This document shows, piece after piece, positions 8,622 through 16,490 of a stretch of 64,000 nucleotides of DNA. The position numbers and the translations under genes were made by a program. Below the pieces are notes generated by a model, which worked only from the letters and a program-made list of their open reading frames with translations, was not told the DNA's origin and made no database searches. Position 1 is the first letter of the stretch; each line of letters opens with the position of its first letter. The DNA comes from Verrucomicrobium sp. (GTDB lineage: Bacteria > Verrucomicrobiota > Verrucomicrobiia > Methylacidiphilales > UBA1321). Location of the stretch: assembly GCA_017849585.1 (NCBI GenBank), contig JAFIGT010000043.1, forward strand, positions 1 to 64,000, given 5' to 3'.

Positions 8622-9935
8622 ATGTTTATCGAGCCCAGTCCCCATGCTTCAGCCCAAAGTCCAAAGCCTCTAGAAGAATCATTTCCCAACGCAGCCCTTG
8701 CCTGGCGCACGTTGGGAATCAGCACGATCAGCCTAACTCTGGCTTTTTCGGTCTGGTTCATGTGGTCGGCTATACCGGTACACCTCAATAAAATTGGTTT
8801 CAATCTGTCTCGCCTGCAACTTTTCTGGCTTACATCAACACCGATCATTCTCGGGTCCCTCTTGCGTATTCCTTATAGCCTGACCGTCTCCATTTTTGGC
8901 AGCCGTCGGAGCTACGCAGTAGTCACATTTCTCTTGTTGTTGCCGTGCATCGCCACCGGTTTTGCCGTGGTGAATCCTTCCACGCCGTTCTGGGTACTGC
9001 TGCTCTGCGCGGCATTGACGGGAATTGCGGGGGCCAACTTTGCCACCTCCATGGGAGTGGTAAGTCTTTGGTTTCCGAAACAAGCCCAAGGTACCGCTCT
9101 GGGCATCAATGGCCTGGGCAACCTTGGCGTTACCGTTGCACAATTTACCGTACCAATAGTCATTGGATTTTCCCTGCTCGGTACAACAAAAGAAATAAGT
9201 TCGAATGCCTCCTCTACGTCTCCAATTTACCTAGAGAACGCATCTATCGTCTGGATCCCATTCATCCTGCTTTGTTCTGCAGCAATCTGGTTCGGCACCG
9301 TGGATTTTCCAATGCAGCCAAGAACTCTAACTTCCCAACTCATGGCGGGAAAACGGTTACATACCTGGGTGCTTTCCACTCTTTATTTTCTAACTTTTGG
9401 TTGTTTTGTCGCCATGGGAGCTTCGTTGCCGTTGATAATTAAAGAAGTTTTTATCAATGCACCTGGTGGCGCACCCAACCCACTGTTTTTTGCGCCATGG
9501 GCCGCGGCAATCGCCACATTAATGCGCCCTTTGGGCGGTTGGTTGGCGGACAAAGTTGGAGCGGGCTTCGTCACTTCGATCGCCATCGCAACGATGGCCT
9601 TAGGTGGTTTTGCTCTCACGGCTTTTCTTGCCCCTGATTCTTTCACCGGATTCTTTGCCACGATCATGGTAATTTGTGCTGCCTCCGGACTGGGCAACGG
9701 CAGCGTTTTTAAAATAATTCCGCATGTGCTGCCGGAAGATACAGCCGCAGCCATTGGTATTGTCAGTTGCATCGGGGCATTTGGAGGATTTTTTCCGCCT
9801 TTGCTGTTGGGTTGGACCATGAATCAATTTGCCAGCCCTTCCTTTGCCTATCTTGGCATGGCTGTGTTCGCCCTGTTATGCCTTGGAATCAATGCATGGT
9901 TTTATCTGAGAGCTTCCTCCCCAACCCGTTGTTGA
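8622..9935 (+). CDS. narK: Nitrate/nitrite transporter NarK (major facilitator superfamily)
   Basis: This 437-residue protein has twelve hydrophobic segments. It carries nitrate-porter features: the glycine-rich GIAGANFATSMGVVSLWFPKQAQGTALGING signature in helix 5 (the FP..QG.A.G.NG pattern) and a second glycine-rich stretch (GLGNGSVFKIIP) in helix 11. It would import nitrate and/or export nitrite. It starts 21 bases after the Rrf2 gene and is the last gene of the nar cluster, converging with the DGC-domain gene. Confidence 0.93.
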   Translation: MFIEPSPHASAQSPKPLEESFPNAALAWRTLGISTISLTLAFSVWFMWSAIPVHLNKIGFNLSRLQLFWLTSTPIILGSLLRIPYSLTVSIFGSRRSYAVVTFLLLLPCIATGFAVVNPSTPFWVLLLCAALTGIAGANFATSMGVVSLWFPKQAQGTALGINGLGNLGVTVAQFTVPIVIGFSLLGTTKEISSNASSTSPIYLENASIVWIPFILLCSAAIWFGTVDFPMQPRTLTSQLMAGKRLHTWVLSTLYFLTFGCFVAMGASLPLIIKEVFINAPGGAPNPLFFAPWAAAIATLMRPLGGWLADKVGAGFVTSIAIATMALGGFALTAFLAPDSFTGFFATIMVICAASGLGNGSVFKIIPHVLPEDTAAAIGIVSCIGAFGGFFPPLLLGWTMNQFASPSFAYLGMAVFALLCLGINAWFYLRASSPTRC

Positions 9936-9965
9936 ATGCACGGATCAACAACATTGACTTATTCC

Positions 9966-10352
9966 CTATTCGACTCGAAATAAGATCGTTTTCGCTTCCT
10001 TTGCTGCAGCCGCAATGGTTTCTTCGGTAGGCGCCGTTTTTCCCTTTTTAATGCCTAGCGAAGAAAGCTCAAGATGTTTGAACCCAGAAAATCCGGCCTG
10101 CTCCATGGTATTCTTGGCGCATTGAAGTGGGCAGCCGTCAATCACCAGTATTCGTTCAGCTTTGCGCGCTGGATTAAGAATGGCGTTTACGCGACCGCCG
10201 ATTCCTGCCAAGCAAAACATTTTTCCCGCTCCTTCCTTCGTCAGGAGCCGTGCGGTACGATCAGCAATTTCACCCGTATCAGATCCTCCAGAACAAGAAA
10301 AGATCAAGGTTGAGCTCGATTTTATTTCAGAAGATGTTGTGGGTAGAGGCAT
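9966..10352 (-). CDS. DGC-domain small protein (putative metal-binding)
   Basis: The 128-residue product has the Asp-Gly-Cys motif in VIDGCPLQCAKNTMEQAGF, which names the DGC domain family. It also has an N-terminal FSCSGGSDTGEIADR loop and MFCLAGIGGRV, giving four Cys that could bind a metal. The family's biochemical role is not established, but members often accompany nitrate/nitrite and redox genes. I chose the ATG at 10352 (MPLPTTSSEIK) because the upstream 34 residues are unlike the family. It is transcribed divergently from hemE and may share the FNR box between them. Confidence 0.8.
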   Translation of the reverse strand: MPLPTTSSEIKSSSTLIFSCSGGSDTGEIADRTARLLTKEGAGKMFCLAGIGGRVNAILNPARKAERILVIDGCPLQCAKNTMEQAGFSGFKHLELSSLGIKKGKTAPTEETIAAAAKEAKTILFRVE

Positions 10353-10458
10353 AAAAGAAATCAATTTTATCAGCGTCAAGCATTGAGATCGGATATCGTT
10401 GAAAATAGATCCGTCGTAACGACCGGTCAACCGTGCGATCAAGGAAAATAGCAATTGC

Positions 10459-10472
10459 TTGATCTAGATCAA
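10459..10472. promoter_or_regulatory. Perfect FNR/DNR box upstream of hemE
   Basis: TTGATCTAGATCAA matches the FNR consensus TTGAT-N4-ATCAA with no mismatch. Its centre (10465.5) is about 41.5 bases upstream of the start point expected from the -10-like TATGCT at 10495-10500, the position of a class II FNR-activated promoter. It would switch on the haem operon when oxygen falls, which suits the oxygen-independent HemN. Confidence 0.8.
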
Positions 10473-10494
10473 AGTCAGGCTCTACGTAGACCCG

Positions 10495-10500
10495 CTATGC
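10495..10500 (+). promoter_or_regulatory. Candidate -10 element of the hem operon
   Basis: TATGCT lies 22 bases after the FNR box and about 75 bases ahead of the hemE start. No good -35 hexamer is present, as is usual when FNR occupies that position. Confidence 0.5.
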
Positions 10501-10575
10501 TAAACGCATGATACGCCCAGAAGCATTCGTCTCCAATTACTTGGACGGACGCCATTCCCAAAAAGGGACTATTGT

Positions 10576-11703
10576 ATGAGTTCGATGTTGATCAAAGACG
10601 CCGCTACTGATGATGAAGGAGATATAAAAAGGGCCAACTTAAAGTCCTCGTTACCACTTGCATTTTCGTCAAAAATTCATAACAACCGAGAGCGCTTTCT
10701 GGCCGCAGCGCGTTGCATGCCACTTGATCGGCCTCCGGTCTGGTTGATGCGCCAAGCCGGGCGCGCACTACCAGAGTATCAAGCACTCAAGGGAAAATAC
10801 ACTTTTGTTGATCTGGTTCGAACTCCTGAGCTGGCGGCTGAAGTCACTTTACAACCGATCCGACGTTTTGATTTCGATGCGGCAGTCCTGTTCAGCGATA
10901 TTCTGGTTATTCCTGAAGCGATGGGGCAACCGTATCATTTCTGCGAGAGCGGCGGTATCGAGATGGAGTTTGCCGTGCGCACTGCCAGTGACATCAGCAA
11001 GCTCGACCATCGGCATGTCACCGAAAAGCTTCAATACGTCGCGGATGCCTTGAAATTGATCAAACCCACCCTTAATGGGGGTACCGCGCTGCTTGGCTTT
11101 GCCGGATCGCCCTGGACACTGGCCAACTATATGATCGAGGGCTCCAGCGCCCGCGATTTCACCCGCGCGAAGTCACTCTACTATACGGAGCCTCTCCTTT
11201 TTGGCAAACTCATGGAGAAACTCACCCTCGCTGTAGCCGAATTTCTCAAACTCCAAATTTCTGCCGGGGTGGACGCTGTGCAGATTTTTGACAGTTCGGG
11301 AGGACTACTTGCCGACAACGCTTACAACGCTGCTTCCGGGTGCTGGATTCGCCAGATTATCGATTCCCTCGAAAATAGAGTCCCTGTCATTCTCTTTTCC
11401 AAAGGCACACATGGAAGATGGACTTCCCTCACGGCCACCGGCGCCAATGTGCTAAGTCTGGACTGGACACAGCCCCTGGCTGAAATCCGTTCCTTTCTTC
11501 CCCATAATGTAGGTGTTCAAGGTAACCTCGATCCAATGCTGCTGAGCACCACACCGGAAATTGTCACCGTGGAAACGACACGCATTCTCCAAAGCATGAA
11601 GGGACGGACAGGCCATATTTTCAACCTTGGACACGGCGTCACTCCCAGTGCAAAACTAGAATGCATCCAAGCATTGGTGACAACTGTTCGCAATTTTCTA
11701 TGA
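10576..11703 (+). CDS. hemE: Uroporphyrinogen III decarboxylase
   Basis: HemE removes four carboxyl groups from uroporphyrinogen III to make coproporphyrinogen III. The family signature PVWLMRQAGRALPEYQ is present near residues 53-68, along with FDFDAAVLFSDILVIPEAMG, FAGSPWTLANYMIEG and the C-terminal FNLGHGVTPSA. The 375-residue length is slightly above normal because of about 30 extra N-terminal residues; a shorter start cannot be excluded. It is the first gene of a four-gene haem operon with 4-base overlaps, behind the FNR box. Confidence 0.96.
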   Translation: MSSMLIKDAATDDEGDIKRANLKSSLPLAFSSKIHNNRERFLAAARCMPLDRPPVWLMRQAGRALPEYQALKGKYTFVDLVRTPELAAEVTLQPIRRFDFDAAVLFSDILVIPEAMGQPYHFCESGGIEMEFAVRTASDISKLDHRHVTEKLQYVADALKLIKPTLNGGTALLGFAGSPWTLANYMIEGSSARDFTRAKSLYYTEPLLFGKLMEKLTLAVAEFLKLQISAGVDAVQIFDSSGGLLADNAYNAASGCWIRQIIDSLENRVPVILFSKGTHGRWTSLTATGANVLSLDWTQPLAEIRSFLPHNVGVQGNLDPMLLSTTPEIVTVETTRILQSMKGRTGHIFNLGHGVTPSAKLECIQALVTTVRNFL

Positions 11704-13064
11704 GCACGCTGCACGTCGATCTCGATCTCATCAGTAAGTATAATATTCCGGCGCCGCGCTACACTTCTTATCCGCCCGCGACACACTTTACGGAAATATC
11801 CGCAGAACTCGCGATGAAGCGTATTCGTGAGAACGCTTCATCCACGCGCGACCTTTCCCTCTATTTTCATCTGCCCTTCTGTCAGACTCTCTGCTGGTTT
11901 TGTGGGTGCACAACGGTCATCACCACCCAGCAGGAAGCCAGCGCCCGGTACATCGACTATTTGGAACGCGAAATCGGCTTGATGGCCGGAATGCTCAACC
12001 GCGAGCGCAAAGTGACCCAACTCCATTTCGGCGGGGGCACTCCCACCTTTCTACGACCGGATGAAATTCGACGACTCGGGCGATTGATCCACTCCCGATT
12101 CACTCACGATTCCGAAATCGAGGCCGGTGTTGAAATCGATCCCCGTCGCGTTGTCCGTGATCACATTACGGCGTTGCGGGAAGCCGGATTCAATCGCGCA
12201 TCGCTCGGAGTCCAGGATTTTAATCCCGTCGTGCAACAAGCGATTCACCGAATCCAATCGAAGGAAGAGACCGAAAGAACGATTCAATGGCTGCGCGAAG
12301 ATCAATTCGTCTCGCTCAATGTTGATTTGATTTACGGTCTGCCGCATCAGACCGTCAGCTCGTTTGAACAAACACTCAATGAAGTCATCAAGCTCAACCC
12401 TGATCGCTTCGCCATTTTCAACTACGCCCACGTTCCCTGGCTCAAGCCAGCCCAGAACATATTGAAAGCGCTGCCATCACCCGAAGTAAAATTGGAGATG
12501 CTCAAGCACACCATCGAGCATCTCACCTCCAGCGGCTATGTTTACATCGGTATGGATCATTTTGCGCGTTATGATGACGAACTCGCTGTCGCTCAACGCA
12601 ACAAAACCCTGCAACGCAATTTTCAGGGTTACAGCACTCGCGGTGAAACGGATATTTACGCGTTCGGCATGTCAGCCATCTCTCAGGCCAACGACGCCTA
12701 TTGGCAAAATCAAAAAGAGCTTCCGAAATACTACGGCGCGCTCGATGCCAATCAATCTCCGATTGCAAAGGGCTATGTCTTGACAGAGGACGACAAGATC
12801 CGTCGCCAAGTTATTATGCGGCTCATGTGCGATATGAGTCTCGATTTTGCGTCGCTCTCGGAAATCATTGGCACCGATTTCCGCAGCTATTTCGCAGACG
12901 AGCTTGACACACTTTCTGATCTGGAGGCCGACGGCTTGATTGCAACCAGCAACAGCGGCGTGACGGTAACTGAACTGGGCCGATTGCTCATCCGTAATAT
13001 TGCCGTGCGATTTGACGCCTATAACGTCAAACGCAAAGAATCTCAATTTTCCAAATCGATATGA
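11700..13064 (+). CDS. hemN: Oxygen-independent coproporphyrinogen III oxidase
   Basis: HemN is a radical SAM enzyme that decarboxylates coproporphyrinogen III without oxygen. The protein starts MSTLHVDLDLISKYNIPAPR, then has the family's RYTSYPPATHF, the radical-SAM cluster motif CQTLCWFCGC (Cys-x3-Cys-x2-Cys), HFGGGTPTFL, and the C-terminal GMDHFARYDDELA and RNFQGYST motifs typical of true HemN rather than HemW. The ATG overlaps the hemE stop (ATGA), which decides the start. With the FNR box upstream, it supports haem synthesis in anoxia. Confidence 0.96.
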   Translation: MSTLHVDLDLISKYNIPAPRYTSYPPATHFTEISAELAMKRIRENASSTRDLSLYFHLPFCQTLCWFCGCTTVITTQQEASARYIDYLEREIGLMAGMLNRERKVTQLHFGGGTPTFLRPDEIRRLGRLIHSRFTHDSEIEAGVEIDPRRVVRDHITALREAGFNRASLGVQDFNPVVQQAIHRIQSKEETERTIQWLREDQFVSLNVDLIYGLPHQTVSSFEQTLNEVIKLNPDRFAIFNYAHVPWLKPAQNILKALPSPEVKLEMLKHTIEHLTSSGYVYIGMDHFARYDDELAVAQRNKTLQRNFQGYSTRGETDIYAFGMSAISQANDAYWQNQKELPKYYGALDANQSPIAKGYVLTEDDKIRRQVIMRLMCDMSLDFASLSEIIGTDFRSYFADELDTLSDLEADGLIATSNSGVTVTELGRLLIRNIAVRFDAYNVKRKESQFSKSI

Positions 13065-14473
13065 ATTCGGTTGCCATTATCGGTGGAGGCATTACCGGCC
13101 TGACAGCGGCTTTTAGATTAAGCCAGCGTGATATTCCCGTCACACTTTACGAAGCCGGGAATCGAGTCGGCGGCCCTATTCAAACGCTCCGCGAGAAGGG
13201 TTATCTTTCCGAGTTTGGTCCCAACACCATTCTTGAAACCTCGCCCAAGATCACAGCCTTGATCGACGACCTGGGGCTGGGACCGCGGCGGCTGGATTCC
13301 AACCCAGCGATGAATAAAAACTACATCGTTCGCGACGGCAAAATGCGGCAGCTTCCGTTGTCTCCGCTCCGCTTCGCCACGTCACCACTGTTTTCCATCC
13401 CGGCCAAGCTGCGCATCTGTCGCGAACCTTTCATTCGCATGAAACCGGACGTCGAGGACGAATCGCTCGCTGACTTTGTCCTGCGGCGGTTGGGACGCGA
13501 ATTTCTCGACTACGCCATCAATCCGTTCGTGACCGGCGTTTACGCCGGAAACCCCGAGGACTTATCCGTCCGCTACGGATTTCCCAAACTGAAAGCGCTC
13601 GAAGATAAACATGGCTCCATCATGCTGGGGGCGATTCTTGGAGCCCGTGAACGCAAGAAGCGCGCTGAAATCGAAAAATCCAAGGCAAAGAAATTATCCT
13701 TTGATGAGGGACTCCAAGTTCTCCCGGATACGCTCCATGCCAAGCTTGGCAGTTCGATCGAATTACGTTCCGAAGTCACTTGTCTACGCCAAACTTCCGA
13801 AGGTTGGATTGTTATTGTTCGCGTAAATGACCGCGAAGAACAGCACACTCACTCCTCGGTCATCTTGGCTGCACCCGCTCACAAGATTGCGCAAATCCAA
13901 ATAGAGGCAGATCAGCCCATCTGTTTTTCTCTATTGAAAGAAATGCGCCATCCGCCCGTTGCCCGGATCACCATGGGCTTCCGCCGCGAAGATGTGACCG
14001 ATCCACTGGAAGGCTTTGGCTTTCTTGTACCCAAAGCCGAAAACCTCAACATTCTGGGCACGACTTTTTCGTCATCCCTTTTTGCCAACCGTGCTCCCGC
14101 CGGTCACGTTTTGCTGACGACTTTTGTTGGTGGTTGCCGCCAGCCCGAACTCGCCACGCAATCGGCAGATAAATTGTTCGATCTGACTTGGCATGATTTG
14201 CAACGAATCCTGGGCGTGCGAGGAAAGCCGACTTACCAACATCATTGTTTGTTCCCGCAAGCGATTCCTCAGTATAATGTGGGATATAAGAAATTTGCTG
14301 ACTTCATGAACGCTACGGAAGCACAGCTACCCGGTTTTTACTTCGCGGGAAACTATCGTGACGGGATTTCTGCTGGCAGTTCAATCGTGTCAGGACACGA
14401 TGCCGCGGAACGAGTCGTCCAATTTCTCGCCGCGTCCAGCACTGACTCCATTCCACACGCTGTATCCCTATGA
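13061..14473 (+). CDS. hemY: Protoporphyrinogen oxidase, FAD-dependent HemY type
   Basis: This 470-residue flavoprotein oxidises (copro)protoporphyrinogen to porphyrin. The N-terminal FAD-binding motif is VAIIGGGITGLTAAFRLS with YEAGNRVGGPIQT. The C-terminal FAD site is NYRDGISAGSSIVSG. It overlaps hemN and hemH by four bases each. Pairing an oxygen-using HemY with an anaerobic HemN implies either microaerobic use or an alternative electron acceptor. Confidence 0.93.
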   Translation: MNSVAIIGGGITGLTAAFRLSQRDIPVTLYEAGNRVGGPIQTLREKGYLSEFGPNTILETSPKITALIDDLGLGPRRLDSNPAMNKNYIVRDGKMRQLPLSPLRFATSPLFSIPAKLRICREPFIRMKPDVEDESLADFVLRRLGREFLDYAINPFVTGVYAGNPEDLSVRYGFPKLKALEDKHGSIMLGAILGARERKKRAEIEKSKAKKLSFDEGLQVLPDTLHAKLGSSIELRSEVTCLRQTSEGWIVIVRVNDREEQHTHSSVILAAPAHKIAQIQIEADQPICFSLLKEMRHPPVARITMGFRREDVTDPLEGFGFLVPKAENLNILGTTFSSSLFANRAPAGHVLLTTFVGGCRQPELATQSADKLFDLTWHDLQRILGVRGKPTYQHHCLFPQAIPQYNVGYKKFADFMNATEAQLPGFYFAGNYRDGISAGSSIVSGHDAAERVVQFLAASSTDSIPHAVSL

Positions 14474-15501
14474 GTCGGAAAGGAGTCTTGCTGATTAATC
14501 TCGGCTCACCGGACTCCACCTCCGTTCCTGATGTGCGGAAATATCTGCGCGAGTTTCTAATGGATGGTCGCGTGCTCGACACGCCATGGCCTGTTCGCTG
14601 GTGCGTGGTCAACCTGGCCATCCTGCCTAAACGCCCGGTCGAATCCGCCGAGGCTTATCGGAAAATTTGGACATCCGAAGGTTCGCCGCTTGTGGCCATC
14701 AGCCGCCACGTTCAGGAAAAACTGCAAAAACGCTTCGGCAACAATCTGATTATCGAACTCGCCATGCGCTACCAAAGCCCCGGCATCCGATCCGCGCTGG
14801 TTCATTTGAAATCGCAAGGTGTTCAAGAGCTACTCGTTTTTCCCCTGTTTCCTCATTATGCGATGTCGAGCTTTGAAACCGCGGTGGTTCGCGTTCAAGA
14901 ACTCGCTGCTCTCGCCGCACCCGGAATGCGCTTAAAAATCGCCCCACCCTTCTATAACGATCCCGAATACATCACAGCGCTTATTGCCAGCGCTTCGGAA
15001 TACCTCAAATCGGATTACGATCATTTACTCTTCAGTTTTCATGGCCTGCCGGAAAGGCATTTGCGTAAATCTGATCCGACCGCTTGTCATTGCCTTAAAT
15101 CTCCTGATTGCTGCGAAACGCCCAACTCCGCACACAAAACCTGTTATCGCGCGCAATGCCTTGCCACCGTTCGCGCTTTCATTGAGCAAGCGAATATTCC
15201 CACTCATAAATTTTCCATCTCGTTCCAGTCCCGCCTCGGCCGCGATCCCTGGTTGAAACCTTACACGGATTGCGAATTCGAACGGCTCGCGCAAAGCGGC
15301 GTGAAGAAAATGCTAGTCATCTGCCCGGCATTTGTTTCCGACTGTCTGGAAACGCTTGAAGAAATTGCCTTGCGCGGCAAGGAGACATTTATCGAAGCGG
15401 GAGGCAAGGAATTCGTCCTCATTCCTTGCCTCAATGAACACCCACGCTGGCTCGATGCGCTCGAGACGATGATCCACCGCTATTCTTTTGAATCCCTATA
15501 A
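14470..15501 (+). CDS. hemH: Ferrochelatase
   Basis: HemH inserts Fe(II) into the porphyrin, the last step of haem synthesis. The protein has the family start GVLLINLGSPDS, the active-site FSFHGLPERHLRKSDPT, FSISFQSRLGRDPWLKPYT and CPAFVSDCLETLEEI motifs, and 343 residues. After the active-site segment it has a Cys-rich insertion (CHCLKSPDCC, then TCYRAQC) with six or so Cys in about 30 residues, which could hold a metal or Fe-S cluster. It ends the operon and converges with korB. Confidence 0.95.
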   Translation: MSRKGVLLINLGSPDSTSVPDVRKYLREFLMDGRVLDTPWPVRWCVVNLAILPKRPVESAEAYRKIWTSEGSPLVAISRHVQEKLQKRFGNNLIIELAMRYQSPGIRSALVHLKSQGVQELLVFPLFPHYAMSSFETAVVRVQELAALAAPGMRLKIAPPFYNDPEYITALIASASEYLKSDYDHLLFSFHGLPERHLRKSDPTACHCLKSPDCCETPNSAHKTCYRAQCLATVRAFIEQANIPTHKFSISFQSRLGRDPWLKPYTDCEFERLAQSGVKKMLVICPAFVSDCLETLEEIALRGKETFIEAGGKEFVLIPCLNEHPRWLDALETMIHRYSFESL

Positions 15502-15532
15502 TCTGGAGATAGCGGAATGGACGATGTGACGG

Positions 15533-16468
15533 TTATTTCAATCGATCGAACGTTTTCCGCAAAATATCGAGGTCGCTGGGGTCATTTTTTGCACGCAAAG
15601 AGTCGATCCACTTTTGTTCGAGTTGATTCTTCGTTGGGCGATCTACTTTAAAGAAGACGCCGAAAACCCCGGGAAATGGTTGATCCGCGAGCTTGTAGGC
15701 TGCCTGTTCATCGGTGACATCATGGCGATTTTCGTCTTCAGAGGTGCCATCGTGTGTTTTTTCTTCGATAAGCTTGAAAACGCCTCCTCTTCGGGGATTC
15801 GCGGCATCAAAAGCATTGGAATAGAATTGAACACATTCGGAAAGCACTTCAACAACAGCGAAGCCATTATGCTTCATGCCACGCTCCATCATGTCGATCA
15901 TATGGGCTGGATTGGAGGCGCAGGTGCGAGCGACAAAGGTAGCCCCATTGGCAATCAGCTTCTTCATTGGATTGACAGGGCGGTCGATGGCACCGGCCGG
16001 GTCTGTTTTGGACTTGTAGCCGACAGGTGATGTGGGGGATGTCTGCTTTTTGGTCAGGCCATAGACTTGATTATCCATAATAACGTAAAGCATATTTACA
16101 TTTTTACGGGCACAATGATCGAGGTGATTTCCACCGATGGAATAGCCGTCGCCGTCGCCACCAAAAACAAACACGTGAATATCCGAACGGGAAAGGCTCA
16201 CGCCTGTTGCAAATGGAACGGCGCGTCCATGGACAAAATGAACGCCATGAGCATTAACAAAATATGGAAAGCGGGAGGAACACCCAATGCCCGCGATAGC
16301 AACGATATTTTCATGGGGCAGATTATTTCTTTCCAGTACCTTGTAGAAGCTGGAAAGCACCGAGTAATCGCCGCAACCGGGACACCACGTGGGATGGTCG
16401 GCCGTGAGCTTCTTTTTGGTTAACTTCTCTTGTTGTGGCAAAGCGGGAGCCATGGCATCTGCGAGCAT
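15533..16468 (-). CDS. korB: 2-oxoacid:ferredoxin oxidoreductase, beta subunit (KorB-like)
   Basis: This is the thiamine-diphosphate-binding subunit of an enzyme that interconverts 2-oxoglutarate (or a related 2-oxoacid) and its acyl-CoA with ferredoxin. It has HPTWCPGCGDYSVL near the start, GIGCSSRFPYF, and the TPP/Mg motif GGDGDGYSIGGNH with MDNQVYGLTKKQTSPT. Length (about 310) fits KorB rather than pyruvate oxidoreductase beta subunits. It lies 22 bases after korA on the same strand. The substrate is inferred from subfamily resemblance. Confidence 0.92.
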   Translation of the reverse strand: MLADAMAPALPQQEKLTKKKLTADHPTWCPGCGDYSVLSSFYKVLERNNLPHENIVAIAGIGCSSRFPYFVNAHGVHFVHGRAVPFATGVSLSRSDIHVFVFGGDGDGYSIGGNHLDHCARKNVNMLYVIMDNQVYGLTKKQTSPTSPVGYKSKTDPAGAIDRPVNPMKKLIANGATFVARTCASNPAHMIDMMERGMKHNGFAVVEVLSECVQFYSNAFDAANPRRGGVFKLIEEKTHDGTSEDENRHDVTDEQAAYKLADQPFPGVFGVFFKVDRPTKNQLEQKWIDSLRAKNDPSDLDILRKTFDRLK

Positions 16469-16490
16469 AGGAATATTCGTGTGTTTTCAG

